Assembly: GCA_902587295.1 (NCBI GenBank)
Contig: CACIKS010000003.1
Location: forward strand, 1 to 64,000
Source: an uncultured Pelagibacteraceae bacterium
Lineage (GTDB): Bacteria > Pseudomonadota > Alphaproteobacteria > Pelagibacterales > Pelagibacteraceae
Reading direction: 5' to 3'
DNA: 64,000 nucleotides
Of this stretch, positions 10,382-19,882 are shown in pieces. The position numbers and the translations under genes were made by a program. Position 1 is the stretch's first letter, and each line of letters opens with the position of its first letter. A model generated the notes under the pieces. The model was not told the origin of the DNA. It did not search any database and saw only the letters and a program-made list of their open reading frames with translations.

Positions 10382-10765
10382 TTAACTTAAATATACTGGT
10401 TTAATCAAATTATTTTCTATTAAATTTTTTTTAATTAATAAACTAATATTTTTAACATTAAATTCAGGTAAATCAGTGTCTAAATAACCATACAGTTTGG
10501 TTCCTTTTGCTAATTTAATACCCTTTGCTACTGCTAATGAGATCCTTATACCGGAAAAGCTTCCTGGACCAATATTTACAATAACTGAAAAATTTTTATC
10601 AATTTTAACATTTTTTTCTTTAATAAGTTGCAATATATTGTCCACAAGCATCTCGTTATTTTTTATATTAGTTTGAAATTTTTTTATGAAAAATTTACTA
10701 TTAACCATTAAGCCAATAGAATTATTTTTACCTGTGAAACTAATTATTAAAAAATTATTTATCAT
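10382..10765 (-). CDS. tsaB: Shortened TsaB-like protein (t6A37 biosynthesis)
   Basis: I place the start at the ATG at 10763-10765, giving 127 residues beginning MINNFLIISFTG; an upstream in-frame ATG at 10801 would add 12 residues. The N-terminal half matches TsaB (IVNIGPGSFSGIRISLAVAKGIKLA, like GPGSFTGVRIG in E. coli), and the C-terminus ends with the family's PVYL. About 100 residues of the second subdomain of the usual 220-230-residue protein are missing with no frame break. TsaB is the scaffold partner of TsaD in t6A37 synthesis. Position beside fur supports the call. The 5' end overlaps the divergent deacetylase gene. Confidence 0.78.
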   Translation of the reverse strand: MINNFLIISFTGKNNSIGLMVNSKFFIKKFQTNIKNNEMLVDNILQLIKEKNVKIDKNFSVIVNIGPGSFSGIRISLAVAKGIKLAKGTKLYGYLDTDLPEFNVKNISLLIKKNLIENNLIKPVYLS

Positions 10766-11783
10766 TTTTTTATTTATAAATTTTTTATGCTTTACAAACA
10801 ATTCCTATTCTGAGACCAAAATCTTTAAAGATAATGGGATTATCGTAATAATGTATCATCGTTTTGAAGAAAACAAGTACCCTTCGACAAATATACGTAT
10901 TGAGGATTTTAAGTTACATTTGGATTTAATAAAAAAATCAAATTTTGAATTTGTATCTCATAACGAATTTGACCTGTTAATTAATGAAAGTAATAATAGA
11001 AAAAAAATATTATTAACTATAGATGATGGTTTTTCATCATTTTATAAAAATGCTTGGCCTATTTTAAAAAAAGAAAAAATTCCATTTATTATATTCATTA
11101 ATACAGAAACCATCGGATCTAGAGGTTATATGGATTGGAATGAAATTAAAGAGATATCTAAATTTGATTTTGTTCATATTGGTAATCATAGCCATTCCCA
11201 TGATTACCTTGTTGATAAAAGTGACGAAGAAATTAAAAATGATCTCGAAACATCAATTAAAATTTTTAATTCAAAACTAAATCATAAAACAAAATTTTTT
11301 GCTTATCCATTTGGAGAATATAAAAATTCATTCAAAAAAATTGTTAAAGATTTAGGATTTATTTATGCATTTGGTCAACATTCAGGTGTTGCCGATAAAA
11401 CAAAAGATAAATTTGAATTGCCTAGATTTCCAATCAATGAAAAATATGGTAATGAAAAAAGATTCAAAAACTTATTGAAAACAATACCTTTTCAGTACAA
11501 AACAATTCTTCCAAGTGAAAAATATATTTCTAACAAAAATAACCCGCCTGATGTAAAAATTATTTTTTTTGATAATATTGACAATTTAAGTAATATTAAT
11601 TGTTACTCAAATGAACAAGATAAATGGAGAAAATCAAAGTTACATTTTTTAAAAAAAAATGAATTGAAAATATTGTTAGATGGAAAATTTATAACTGAAA
11701 GAGGAAGAATAAACTGTTCATTGAGAGAGTCGGATGGAAGATGGAGATGGTTGGGAATTCAGTTTGTCGTAAAAGAAAAATAG
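10734..11783 (+). CDS. Exported polysaccharide deacetylase (NodB-like)
   Basis: Using the GTG at 10734 gives 349 residues starting with a clear signal peptide (KLIIKKLFIIFLFINFLCF, then SYSE). An in-frame ATG at 10686 would put 16 poorly fitting residues in front. The NodB-type motifs follow: LTIDDGFSSFYKN (metal Asp-Asp pair), HIGNHSHSH (metal histidines) and FAYPFGEY. It probably removes acetyl groups from a cell-envelope polysaccharide or peptidoglycan. It is inserted, opposite in direction, in the nfuA-tsaB part of a conserved cluster. Its start lies inside the tsaB coding region and its end is one base from the convergent bax-like gene. Confidence 0.8.
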   Translation: MKLIIKKLFIIFLFINFLCFTNNSYSETKIFKDNGIIVIMYHRFEENKYPSTNIRIEDFKLHLDLIKKSNFEFVSHNEFDLLINESNNRKKILLTIDDGFSSFYKNAWPILKKEKIPFIIFINTETIGSRGYMDWNEIKEISKFDFVHIGNHSHSHDYLVDKSDEEIKNDLETSIKIFNSKLNHKTKFFAYPFGEYKNSFKKIVKDLGFIYAFGQHSGVADKTKDKFELPRFPINEKYGNEKRFKNLLKTIPFQYKTILPSEKYISNKNNPPDVKIIFFDNIDNLSNINCYSNEQDKWRKSKLHFLKKNELKILLDGKFITERGRINCSLRESDGRWRWLGIQFVVKEK

Positions 11784-11784
11784 T

Positions 11785-12975
11785 TTATAATGTCAAAGAT
11801 GTGTCTTTATTTCTATTCATCAAAATTGATTTGTCAAAGTCTGTTAGATCGTTTTGTGTGATAATTTTCTTTAAAATTTTTACGTATTCTGAACCAGTTT
11901 GAGCATAATTGTAAAGGTACTCTACGAGATCCAGTCCTGAAATATTTTTATTTTTATCTCTCAAATCAGATCTTTTTTCTCTGAATTCTCTATAACCTCT
12001 ATGAGTATTTAAATTTCTCATATAAGCTTTAACAGATGACTGCAGCATTGGAAATTTCAAAATTTTATGGCTTTCATTTTTGCCTTTTTCACTTGGTTCG
12101 ATTCCTTCTTTATCCCAAGTCCATTGTCCATACATCGCGTTTCCGTCCAATGCAAATCTAGAGGTTCCCCAACCACTTTCTTTAGCGGCTTGAGCAATCG
12201 CTATTGAGGTCGGAACGATGTCCATTCTTAATTTTAATTCTGCTATGTCTTCACCATCTATCTGATAATCCTTAAATCTTCTTTTTAGCCAGACTTTTTC
12301 TCCCATCGAATTTGATTGTTTGCTCAAAATTTTAAATAACTTTTTTCTATCTTCTAATATCTTATCATTTTCATCTAAGATAAGAGGTATTACAATTTTT
12401 ATAAATGTATCCTTCTTTTTTTGGGTGCTTTTAATTTTATTTAGGTCTCTAGGAAATCTTCTTAGATAAACCGGTTTTACCGCTTGTCCTAATCTTATAC
12501 TTTTCAAATCGTATTTGAAATCCTCAAAAATTTTGAGGGTTATTTTTGTGTCTAAACTTATAAAATCATCGTCTTGACTTAAAGGCTTTTTGGCAGAAGA
12601 ATTAAAATCTTTACTTCCTTTAAGGTTTTTTTGAAGATTAGACTTATACTCTTTTGCGACGTGAGTAAATTTTATTTCGCTTGTAACCAACTTTATTAAA
12701 GGCCTGGTCGTTAATAAACTTACAACAAAACCAATTAGAAATAACGTTATAAAAATATTCGTTACAACTTGCTCTTTGAATTCTATTTCGGCTATTCTTT
12801 TCTTATTATAACTTTGTTCTGGTAACCTAATTTTATTTTTCAGCAAAATTAATTCTATTTGTGAAACTGTCAAATTCTTTTTTGTTTTTGCATAAAATTT
12901 TAGTTCGTTTATTTTATAAAGTTTTCCAAGCTCTAAGAGCTGTTCTCGGTAAGGTAATTGCAGATTTTTTTTCAT
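11785..12975 (-). CDS. Bax-like protein with glucosaminidase domain
   Basis: The 396-residue product has one membrane helix near residues 80-100 (ITLFLIGFVVSLLTT), a middle region rich in Lys and Asp, and a C-terminal FlgJ/Bax-type glucosaminidase domain from about 240, with the signature IAIAQAAKESGWGTSRFA (probable catalytic Glu) and a later YAQTGSEYVKIL. It is expected to be anchored in the inner membrane and to cleave peptidoglycan glycan strands. The N-terminal portion (1-75) is of unknown role. It ends tail-to-tail with the deacetylase gene and is 4 bases downstream of nfuA on the same strand. Confidence 0.8.
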   Translation of the reverse strand: MKKNLQLPYREQLLELGKLYKINELKFYAKTKKNLTVSQIELILLKNKIRLPEQSYNKKRIAEIEFKEQVVTNIFITLFLIGFVVSLLTTRPLIKLVTSEIKFTHVAKEYKSNLQKNLKGSKDFNSSAKKPLSQDDDFISLDTKITLKIFEDFKYDLKSIRLGQAVKPVYLRRFPRDLNKIKSTQKKKDTFIKIVIPLILDENDKILEDRKKLFKILSKQSNSMGEKVWLKRRFKDYQIDGEDIAELKLRMDIVPTSIAIAQAAKESGWGTSRFALDGNAMYGQWTWDKEGIEPSEKGKNESHKILKFPMLQSSVKAYMRNLNTHRGYREFREKRSDLRDKNKNISGLDLVEYLYNYAQTGSEYVKILKKIITQNDLTDFDKSILMNRNKDTSLTL

Positions 12976-12979
12976 TTAA

Positions 12980-13534
12980 TTATTTTGCTTCAACGTTATT
13001 TACTTCCTTAACATAATGGCGCAACAAATTTTGAACACCATTTTTAAGAGTCATAACTGAACTTGGACAACCAGAGCAACTCCCTCTTAATTCTACATTG
13101 ACAGTCCCATCTTTAAAGGAAACAAACTTGATATCTCCACCATCTTTAGAAACTGCTGGTTTAATTTTAGTATCAAGTACTTCTTTGATTTGTTTTATTA
13201 TTAAATCATTTTCTTTATCTTCTATCTCTTCATTTTCTTTTTGATTTTTAATTAATATAGGTTTTTCATTTTTTTCAAAATAATCGTTAATTTCTGATAT
13301 TATAGATGGTCTTAGTTTATCCCAGCTAACTGAATCAGATTTTTTAACGCTTATGAAATTTTTGGATATTAAGATTAATTCAACACCATCGAATTGAAGT
13401 AAATTTTTAATAAAACTATTTTGTATTTTTTTTTCGTCTTTTTTTTGAAACTCTTGTACTCCAACCTCTGAAAATATGTTTTTAGATACAAATTTTAGCG
13501 CATTTGGATTGGGAGTATTTTCTGTATAAATCAT
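12980..13534 (-). CDS. nfuA: NfuA/NifU-like Fe-S cluster scaffold protein
   Basis: The protein is 184 residues: an Nfu N-terminal domain (TENTPNPNALKFV at the start, about 1-88) and a NifU C-terminal domain (from about 105) with the CxxC cluster motif SCSGCPSS near residue 155. It carries Fe-S clusters to acceptor proteins, for example MiaB and Nth in this window. trpS-nfuA-tsaB order is typical of alphaproteobacteria; the universal-stress gene often found between trpS and nfuA is absent. Confidence 0.92.
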   Translation of the reverse strand: MIYTENTPNPNALKFVSKNIFSEVGVQEFQKKDEKKIQNSFIKNLLQFDGVELILISKNFISVKKSDSVSWDKLRPSIISEINDYFEKNEKPILIKNQKENEEIEDKENDLIIKQIKEVLDTKIKPAVSKDGGDIKFVSFKDGTVNVELRGSCSGCPSSVMTLKNGVQNLLRHYVKEVNNVEAK

Positions 13535-13561
13535 AAGAGGATTTTTATCACAAAAATAGGG

Positions 13562-14572
13562 TTAAATAAATCCCACAATTTTTTTAATTTGGGTTAAATT
13601 TCTGTCAGATATATCCCTAGCCTTATTAGATCCTTCTTCGATTATTTTTATCAAATAAGATTTATCTTTTCTTATTTCATTTATTTTTTTTCCTATGGGA
13701 CAAATGGTATCAATTAAAACCTCTGAAAGATTTTTCTTAAATTTTGAGAAATCCTTGCCCGACATATTTTTTAATGTTTGTTCGAGTTGCGAATTTGTAA
13801 TTGATGAATAAATGTTTAATAAGTTTAAAGCTTCAGGTCTATCCTTTAGCTCATCAATTTTTTCAGGTATAGATAGAGAGTCTGTCTTTGCTTTTTTAAT
13901 TTTTTTATTTATATCATCTTTGCTATCTGTCAAATTAATCCGTGAATAGTCTGATTCATCAGATTTGCTCATTTTTCTTTTTCCATCTCTCAGACTCATC
14001 ACCCTTGAAAAATTTTTTTGTATAAGTGGCTCCGGTATTGGAAAAAAATTATTGCTTTTAAAATCTTTATTGAACTTTTGCGCTATGTCTCTAGATAATT
14101 CCAAGTGCTGTTTTTGATCATCTCCAACTGGAACATGTGTTGCTTTATATAATAATATGTCGGCAGCCATTAAATTCGGATACACGTACAATCCAACACT
14201 GGCGTTTTCTTTATTTAAACCTGCCTTTTCTTTAAATTGAGTCATTCTATTCATCCATCCAACTCTAGATACACAGTTAAAAATCCAAGCTAATTCAGCA
14301 TGGCCACTAACAGAAGATTGATTAAAAATTATACTTTTTTTAAAATCTAAACCACAAGCTAAAAAGCCAGCAACAGTTTCCAGAATATTATTTTTTAAGT
14401 CCTTAGGATCTTGAAATACAGTTATTGCATGTAGGTCAACCACGCAATAAATGCAATCCATATCTTTTTGAAGTTCTACGAAGTTTTTTATTGCACCCAA
14501 ATAGTTACCAAGATGAAGATTTCCAGTTGGTTGAACTCCCGAAAAAACTAACTTCTTGAAATTTTTGTTCAT
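13562..14572 (-). CDS. trpS: Tryptophanyl-tRNA synthetase
   Basis: The 336-residue product has the class I synthetase signatures: GNLHLGNYLGA (HIGH-type) at about 17-27 and RKMSKSDESD (KMSKS) near 203, and a bacterial TrpRS length. It charges tRNA-Trp. The start ATG overlaps the stop of murJ in an ATGA junction. murJ-trpS pairing is a standard alphaproteobacterial arrangement. Confidence 0.96.
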   Translation of the reverse strand: MNKNFKKLVFSGVQPTGNLHLGNYLGAIKNFVELQKDMDCIYCVVDLHAITVFQDPKDLKNNILETVAGFLACGLDFKKSIIFNQSSVSGHAELAWIFNCVSRVGWMNRMTQFKEKAGLNKENASVGLYVYPNLMAADILLYKATHVPVGDDQKQHLELSRDIAQKFNKDFKSNNFFPIPEPLIQKNFSRVMSLRDGKRKMSKSDESDYSRINLTDSKDDINKKIKKAKTDSLSIPEKIDELKDRPEALNLLNIYSSITNSQLEQTLKNMSGKDFSKFKKNLSEVLIDTICPIGKKINEIRKDKSYLIKIIEEGSNKARDISDRNLTQIKKIVGFI

Positions 14573-16095
14573 TTTACATTATAATTCTTCAGACTTAGTA
14601 CACCTAAAAGCCTAGCAATTAATAGATATATAGTTGTTGATAAACCTATCATAATTACTAAATAAATTAATTTAAATTTATAAGAGTATTCAAACTTATC
14701 CTCAAAATAATCTAAACCAAAATATAGAAAAAGGCTCATAAACATTGTTGCAATTAAAATTTTTAAAAAGTTTGATAGCAATTTATTTCCAAATTCAATT
14801 AAACTTTTTCCTTTTAGCAAAATAAAATAAGTTATTACAGCAACCCAAGTTGAAAGCGATGTCGCAATTGGAATTATAATAAATCCATATTTTTTAAATA
14901 AGGAAACACTTATCAGAATGTTAAGTATCATACTTAATAAAGAAATATAAAAAGGAACTATCGTATTATTTCTTGCAAAATAAAAATTTGATAAAACTTT
15001 AATAAGAGCAAAAGCAGGAACACCTAAAGCAAAAAATGTTACTGCCAACGAGGTATAAAAAACATCTGAAATATCAAAAGATCCATAACCAAATAAAGAA
15101 TTTACTATTTGGTTGGACGCGATTAATAATCCAAATGTTGCTGGAATTGAAAACAGTAAAGACAACTCGATTGACTTATTTTGGATTTGGTTCGTAGAAA
15201 ATTTGTCATTAAGCTTTATACTCTTTGCAAGATTAGGTAGTGCAACAGTTCCGACTGCTATACCTGCAATAGCCAAATTTATTTGATAAACTCTATCAGC
15301 ATAATATAAATAGGATACTGCCCCAGATTGAAATGAGGCTATAATTGTACCTACTAAAATATTTATCTGAGTTATCCCTGAAGCAAAGATGCTTGGTAAC
15401 AATTTTTTAAAAAAATTTTTTATAGCTTTTGAGAATTTAAAAATAAATTTAATTGAGGGTACATAAAAACTTTTAGTAAAAATGATTAAAATTATAAATT
15501 GTAGTATGCCGGCTAAAGTTACGCCAATTGATAAACTTTTTGCGATACTATGGTTATAATAAAAAGATATTAATAGAAAGAAGATTAACACAATGTTAAG
15601 AATAATTGGTGCTGCAGCTGCAGCTGCAAATTTATTGTTTGTGTTTAAAATACCTGAAAGCAAAGATGATAAACTTACAAAAAGTAAAAAGGGGAAAGTT
15701 ATTCTTGTAAATTCAATTGCTAAATTAAATTTTTCTGTATTTTCAAAAAAGCCCGGAGCAATCAAGTAAACTAAAAATGGAGTAAATATTTCAATAATAA
15801 TTATTAATAAAATTAAGAAAAACAAAAGCAAACTAAAAATTTCATCTGCAAATTTTTTTCCTGATTTTTTCCCTTTAATTTTCTCCTCGGTATAACTTGG
15901 GATAAACGCTGCGTTAAATGTTCCCTCTGCAAATAATCTCCTAAATGTATTTGGCAATCTAAAAGCAACGAAGAAAGCATCTGCATAAATACTTGTTCCT
16001 AGAAAAATTGCTATTAAGATATCTCTTAAGTAGCCCAAAACCCTACTAACTAGTGTATAAAAACCAAAAACTGATGTAGAAGACAATAAATTCAT
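14569..16095 (-). CDS. murJ: Lipid II flippase MurJ
   Basis: The protein is 508 residues with about 13-14 hydrophobic helices and the MVF/MviN family features: LVSRVLGYLRDILIAIFLG at the N-terminus and AFRLPNTFRRLFAEGTFNAAFIPSY near residues 45-70. MurJ moves lipid II across the inner membrane for peptidoglycan synthesis. It overlaps trpS by 4 bases. The 56-base gap to the divergent maeB gene must hold promoters for both. Confidence 0.95.
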   Translation of the reverse strand: MNLLSSTSVFGFYTLVSRVLGYLRDILIAIFLGTSIYADAFFVAFRLPNTFRRLFAEGTFNAAFIPSYTEEKIKGKKSGKKFADEIFSLLLFFLILLIIIIEIFTPFLVYLIAPGFFENTEKFNLAIEFTRITFPFLLFVSLSSLLSGILNTNNKFAAAAAAPIILNIVLIFFLLISFYYNHSIAKSLSIGVTLAGILQFIILIIFTKSFYVPSIKFIFKFSKAIKNFFKKLLPSIFASGITQINILVGTIIASFQSGAVSYLYYADRVYQINLAIAGIAVGTVALPNLAKSIKLNDKFSTNQIQNKSIELSLLFSIPATFGLLIASNQIVNSLFGYGSFDISDVFYTSLAVTFFALGVPAFALIKVLSNFYFARNNTIVPFYISLLSMILNILISVSLFKKYGFIIIPIATSLSTWVAVITYFILLKGKSLIEFGNKLLSNFLKILIATMFMSLFLYFGLDYFEDKFEYSYKFKLIYLVIMIGLSTTIYLLIARLLGVLSLKNYNVK

Positions 16096-16151
16096 AATTA
16101 AGACAAATTATTAGTGATTTAATCTCATTTATATTACATACTTAAATTTTA

Positions 16152-18446
16152 ATGACAAAAAAATCAAAAATTGATCATTACACGGATAAAGAAGCATTAG
16201 ACTTTCATAATAAAGGAAAGTCTGGCAAAATTGAGATTGTTTCGTCAAAATCTTTAACAACAAAGAGAGACTTATCTTTAGCTTATTCGCCTGGTGTTGC
16301 TGTTCCAGTAAAAGAAATATCAAAAAACCCTGATGCGGCTTATGAATATACAAGTAAGGGAAACTTAGTGGCAGTAATTAGTAATGGATCAGCGATTTTA
16401 GGGTTGGGAGATTTGGGGGCTTTAGCATCCAAACCTGTTATGGAAGGTAAGGCAGTTTTGTTCAAAAGATTTGCTGATATTGATGCAATTGACATTGAGA
16501 TAGACAATAAAGACTCAAACGAAATAATTAAATGTATTCAAAACATTGGAAATAGTTTTGGTGGAATAAATTTAGAAGATATTGCAGCACCTGATTGTTT
16601 TATTATTGAAAGAAAATTAAGAGAAACTTTAGACATACCTATATTTCATGATGATCAACACGGAACAGCGATTATTACTTCTGCTGCACTTATTAATGCT
16701 CTAGATATTTCAAAGAAAAAAGCAGGTGAAGTAAAAATTGTTATTAATGGTGCCGGAGCATCAGCACTAGCGTGTGCAAATCTTTTTAAGAGCATTGGTA
16801 TCAAAACTCAAAATATAATTATGCTTGATAGAAAAGGTGTAATTTACAAAGGCAGAGATAATATTGATCAGTTCAAATCAGCATATGCCGTTGATACAAA
16901 ACTAAGAAATCTTAGGGAAGCAATAAAAGGTGCTGATGTTTTTTTAGGTTTATCAGCTAAAAATGTTATGGATAAAGAGATGGTAAAATCTATGGCAAAA
17001 AATCCAATTATATTTGCATGTGCTAACCCTGATCCTGAGATTAAACCAGAGTTAGTTGACGAGGTAAGATCAGATGCGATAGTAGCTACTGGGAGATCTG
17101 ATTATCCAAATCAAGTTAATAATTTGATTGGATTTCCATACATCTTTAGAGGCGCTTTAGATGTGAGAGCAAAAGAAATTAATGAAGATATGAAAATAGC
17201 AGCCGCAAAAGCAATTGCAGCACTTGCAAGAGAAGAAGTACCTGACGAAGTCGTAAACGCATATGGAGGAGACAGACCTCACTATGGAAAAGAATATATA
17301 ATTCCCTCAACATTTGATCCTAGACTAATCAGCAGAATTCCTGCCGCAGTAGCACAGGCTGCAATGAAAAGTGGTGTCGCAAGAAAAAAAATATTGGACA
17401 TAGAGACTTACAAAGATCAGTTAACTAATAGACTTGATCCTTCTATGAGTGTTATGCAAGGTATCAATGCACAGGTTAAGAAAAGACCTAAAACAGTTGT
17501 TTTTGCTGAGGGCGAAGATGCTAATATGCTTAAAGCTGCTGTTGCGTATAAGAATAGTAAATTAGGAACACCAATTGTAATAGGAAATGAAAAAAGAGTA
17601 AAAGAACAATTAAAGGAAATTGGGTTAGACGAAAATTTTAATATAAAAATTGTCAATTCCACAAATAAAGATAAAAGAGAAACATACTCAAAAAGATTAT
17701 ACGCCAAGCTTCAAAGAAAAGGTCTTTTAGAAAGAGATGTCGACAGATTAATAAGAAACGATAGAATTATTTGGGGATCCTCAATGGTAGAATGTGGAGA
17801 TGCAGACGCAATGGTAACGGGGAATATAAGACACTACGCAGCATCAATTGAAAGTCTCAAAAAAGTTGTAGATCCTAGACCTGGAGAGATATTATTCGGT
17901 CTTAACCTGCTAATAACTCCTAAAAAAACTGTATTTATTGCAGACACGCAAGTAAATGACTTCCCGTCTGCAGATCATTTAATAAAGATTGCGATGTCTA
18001 GTGTAAGGGTAGCTAGATTATTTGGTTTTGATCCTAAGGTAGCATTTTTATCTCATTCTACATTTGGCAAACCGACATCCAGAAATACAAAACACGTTAG
18101 AGAGGCTATTGAAATTTTAAAAAATAAAAAAGTTGATTTTGATTTTGATGGAGAAATGCAACCTGATGTGGCTTTAAATCCCAAATATAAGGAAACTTAT
18201 CCTTTTTCTAAAATAGTTGGTAATGCAAACATTTTAATAATGCCTGCTCTTCACAGTGCAGCGATATCAACTAAACTTATGAGAACTATTGGTGGAGCTA
18301 AAACAATTGGTCCACTTTTAATCGGGCTAGGCTTACCAATAGAAATTGCTCCTTTAAGGTCTTCAGCAAATGACATATTAAATCTCGCTTCAGTCGCTGC
18401 CTATTCTGCTGAAATAATTGATTATAAAAACAAGAAAGTTAATTAA
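16152..18446 (+). CDS. maeB: NADP-dependent malic enzyme (MaeB, with phosphotransacetylase-like domain)
   Basis: The 764-residue product combines a malic enzyme N-terminal half ([21 protein letters not shown], and the NAD(P)-binding [14 protein letters not shown]) with a C-terminal phosphate acetyl/butyryl-transferase-like domain from about residue 430. This is the MaeB architecture. It decarboxylates malate to pyruvate with NADP reduction; the C-terminal domain is thought to be regulatory. The stop overlaps the convergent DolP-like gene by 4 bases. Confidence 0.95.
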   Translation: MTKKSKIDHYTDKEALDFHNKGKSGKIEIVSSKSLTTKRDLSLAYSPGVAVPVKEISKNPDAAYEYTSKGNLVAVISNGSAILGLGDLGALASKPVMEGKAVLFKRFADIDAIDIEIDNKDSNEIIKCIQNIGNSFGGINLEDIAAPDCFIIERKLRETLDIPIFHDDQHGTAIITSAALINALDISKKKAGEVKIVINGAGASALACANLFKSIGIKTQNIIMLDRKGVIYKGRDNIDQFKSAYAVDTKLRNLREAIKGADVFLGLSAKNVMDKEMVKSMAKNPIIFACANPDPEIKPELVDEVRSDAIVATGRSDYPNQVNNLIGFPYIFRGALDVRAKEINEDMKIAAAKAIAALAREEVPDEVVNAYGGDRPHYGKEYIIPSTFDPRLISRIPAAVAQAAMKSGVARKKILDIETYKDQLTNRLDPSMSVMQGINAQVKKRPKTVVFAEGEDANMLKAAVAYKNSKLGTPIVIGNEKRVKEQLKEIGLDENFNIKIVNSTNKDKRETYSKRLYAKLQRKGLLERDVDRLIRNDRIIWGSSMVECGDADAMVTGNIRHYAASIESLKKVVDPRPGEILFGLNLLITPKKTVFIADTQVNDFPSADHLIKIAMSSVRVARLFGFDPKVAFLSHSTFGKPTSRNTKHVREAIEILKNKKVDFDFDGEMQPDVALNPKYKETYPFSKIVGNANILIMPALHSAAISTKLMRTIGGAKTIGPLLIGLGLPIEIAPLRSSANDILNLASVAAYSAEIIDYKNKKVN

Positions 18447-19054
18447 TTTTTATTTCTACTTAGTTCTGAAACTAAAATTATACTAGGAATAACTTCTTTA
18501 ACACCATAAATTTCCTGAGCCTCTTTAATTATTTCTTTTTTTTCATCTTTTGTCATTGCAATACCAAAAATATAAATTTTACCATTTATTGTGTCTATAT
18601 TATAATTTGTTGATCTTACAAGCTGATTAAAAATAAGAGCAGTTCTTAATTGAGAAGTAATCAATATATCTTTGGCATTATTTTTAAAATTAGTTTCACC
18701 CTTTATGATTACTGCGCTCTTAACAGACCTTACTCCTTTGGTCTCCCAGGACATCTTTGTTATTTTTAATTTTTCCTCTGGATTGTCGACTTTTCCAGAT
18801 AAATAAATATTTCCATCAATAACCTTCGAAGAAATTGAGACTATATATTTTTTATTTTCTAGAGCTAATCTTGCACCCAAATTTTTTTGCATTATTGAAT
18901 CATCAATTTGCATACCAACAGTTCTTGGGTCAAATGCAATACTTACTCCAGATCCAAAAACACCCACGGAAGAAGTTCCTACACAGGAGTAAAAAAGAAA
19001 TGATAGTAAAATTATTCCTAAAAAATTATTTTTTATTTTTTTATTTTTAAACAT
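18443..19054 (-). CDS. BON-domain lipoprotein, DolP/YraP-like
   Basis: The 203-residue product begins with a lipoprotein signal (GIILLSFLFYSCVGTS, lipobox Cys near residue 24) and has two BON-like domains, one around 60-125 and one around 130-200 (LRTALIFNQLVRSTNYNIDTINGKIYIFG). DolP/YraP lipoproteins sit at the outer membrane and support envelope integrity. It starts 22 bases inside the end of rsmI. The rsmI-lpoA-yraP association is well known in proteobacteria, which supports the assignment; yraN, usual in this neighbourhood, is absent. Confidence 0.82.
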   Translation of the reverse strand: MFKNKKIKNNFLGIILLSFLFYSCVGTSSVGVFGSGVSIAFDPRTVGMQIDDSIMQKNLGARLALENKKYIVSISSKVIDGNIYLSGKVDNPEEKLKITKMSWETKGVRSVKSAVIIKGETNFKNNAKDILITSQLRTALIFNQLVRSTNYNIDTINGKIYIFGIAMTKDEKKEIIKEAQEIYGVKEVIPSIILVSELSRNKN

Positions 19055-19872
19055 AAATCGTATATTTGCTTTTTTGGTAACTTATATTTTTCTGAAACTA
19101 ATTTTGCAACATCTTTTAATGAATACCTTTTAAGGTAGTCATTTATTTCAATGCTTATTTTTTTTTTATTAAAATCATTTTTTTTAAAATTATATCTTTC
19201 TTCCTTTTTTGACAATACAACTGTTAGTTCTCCTTTGATTGTTTTTTTAAAACCCTTAAAAGACTTAAGATTTTCTCTATAAAAATTCTCATGCAACTTT
19301 GTCATTTCCTTTGCTATTACAATCTTTCTATCAGAAAAAAATTTTTTGAAGAATTTCATATAAAAATTAATCTTTAATGATGGAATAAAAAAAACAATGC
19401 TGACGTTATAATTGCTAAGATTCTTAAGTACTTTTTCCAATTCTTTTTCTTTTTTTGTCAAAAAACCATAAAAAAAATATTTTTCTTCAAAACCCGATAC
19501 ACTTGTGGCTGTTGTAATTGCTGAAACACCAGGAATTGGAAAAATTTTTATATCTTCTTTGATACATTCCTTTAACAAAAGTAGTCCTGGGTCAGATAAA
19601 ATTGGTGTTCCAGCATCAGATATTAGTGAAATCTTTTCTCCATTACTAATAAACTTAATTACGGATGGGATTAATTTTTTTTCATTAAATTTATGATATG
19701 CAACAAGTTTTTTTTTAATATTATAATGGTTAAGCAGTTTTAATGAGTGCCTGGTATCCTCACAAAGAATTTTATCAGAATTTTTTAATACATTTAAAGC
19801 CCTTAATGTAATATCTTCTAAATTGCCTATTGGAGTGGAAACGATGTATAAACCTGGTAAGAAATTATTCAT
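19033..19872 (-). CDS. rsmI: 16S rRNA (cytidine-2'-O)-methyltransferase RsmI
   Basis: The 279-residue protein has the tetrapyrrole-methylase fold motifs of RsmI: LYIVSTPIGNLEDITLRAL, CEDTRHSLKLL, LISDAGTPILSDPG and a PGVSAITTATSVSG segment. It methylates C1402 in the decoding region of 16S rRNA using S-adenosylmethionine. Its start is only 10 bases from the start of the divergent LpoA-like gene. Confidence 0.94.
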   Translation of the reverse strand: MNNFLPGLYIVSTPIGNLEDITLRALNVLKNSDKILCEDTRHSLKLLNHYNIKKKLVAYHKFNEKKLIPSVIKFISNGEKISLISDAGTPILSDPGLLLLKECIKEDIKIFPIPGVSAITTATSVSGFEEKYFFYGFLTKKEKELEKVLKNLSNYNVSIVFFIPSLKINFYMKFFKKFFSDRKIVIAKEMTKLHENFYRENLKSFKGFKKTIKGELTVVLSKKEERYNFKKNDFNKKKISIEINDYLKRYSLKDVAKLVSEKYKLPKKQIYDLCLKIKK

Positions 19873-19882
19873 AAAATAAAAA

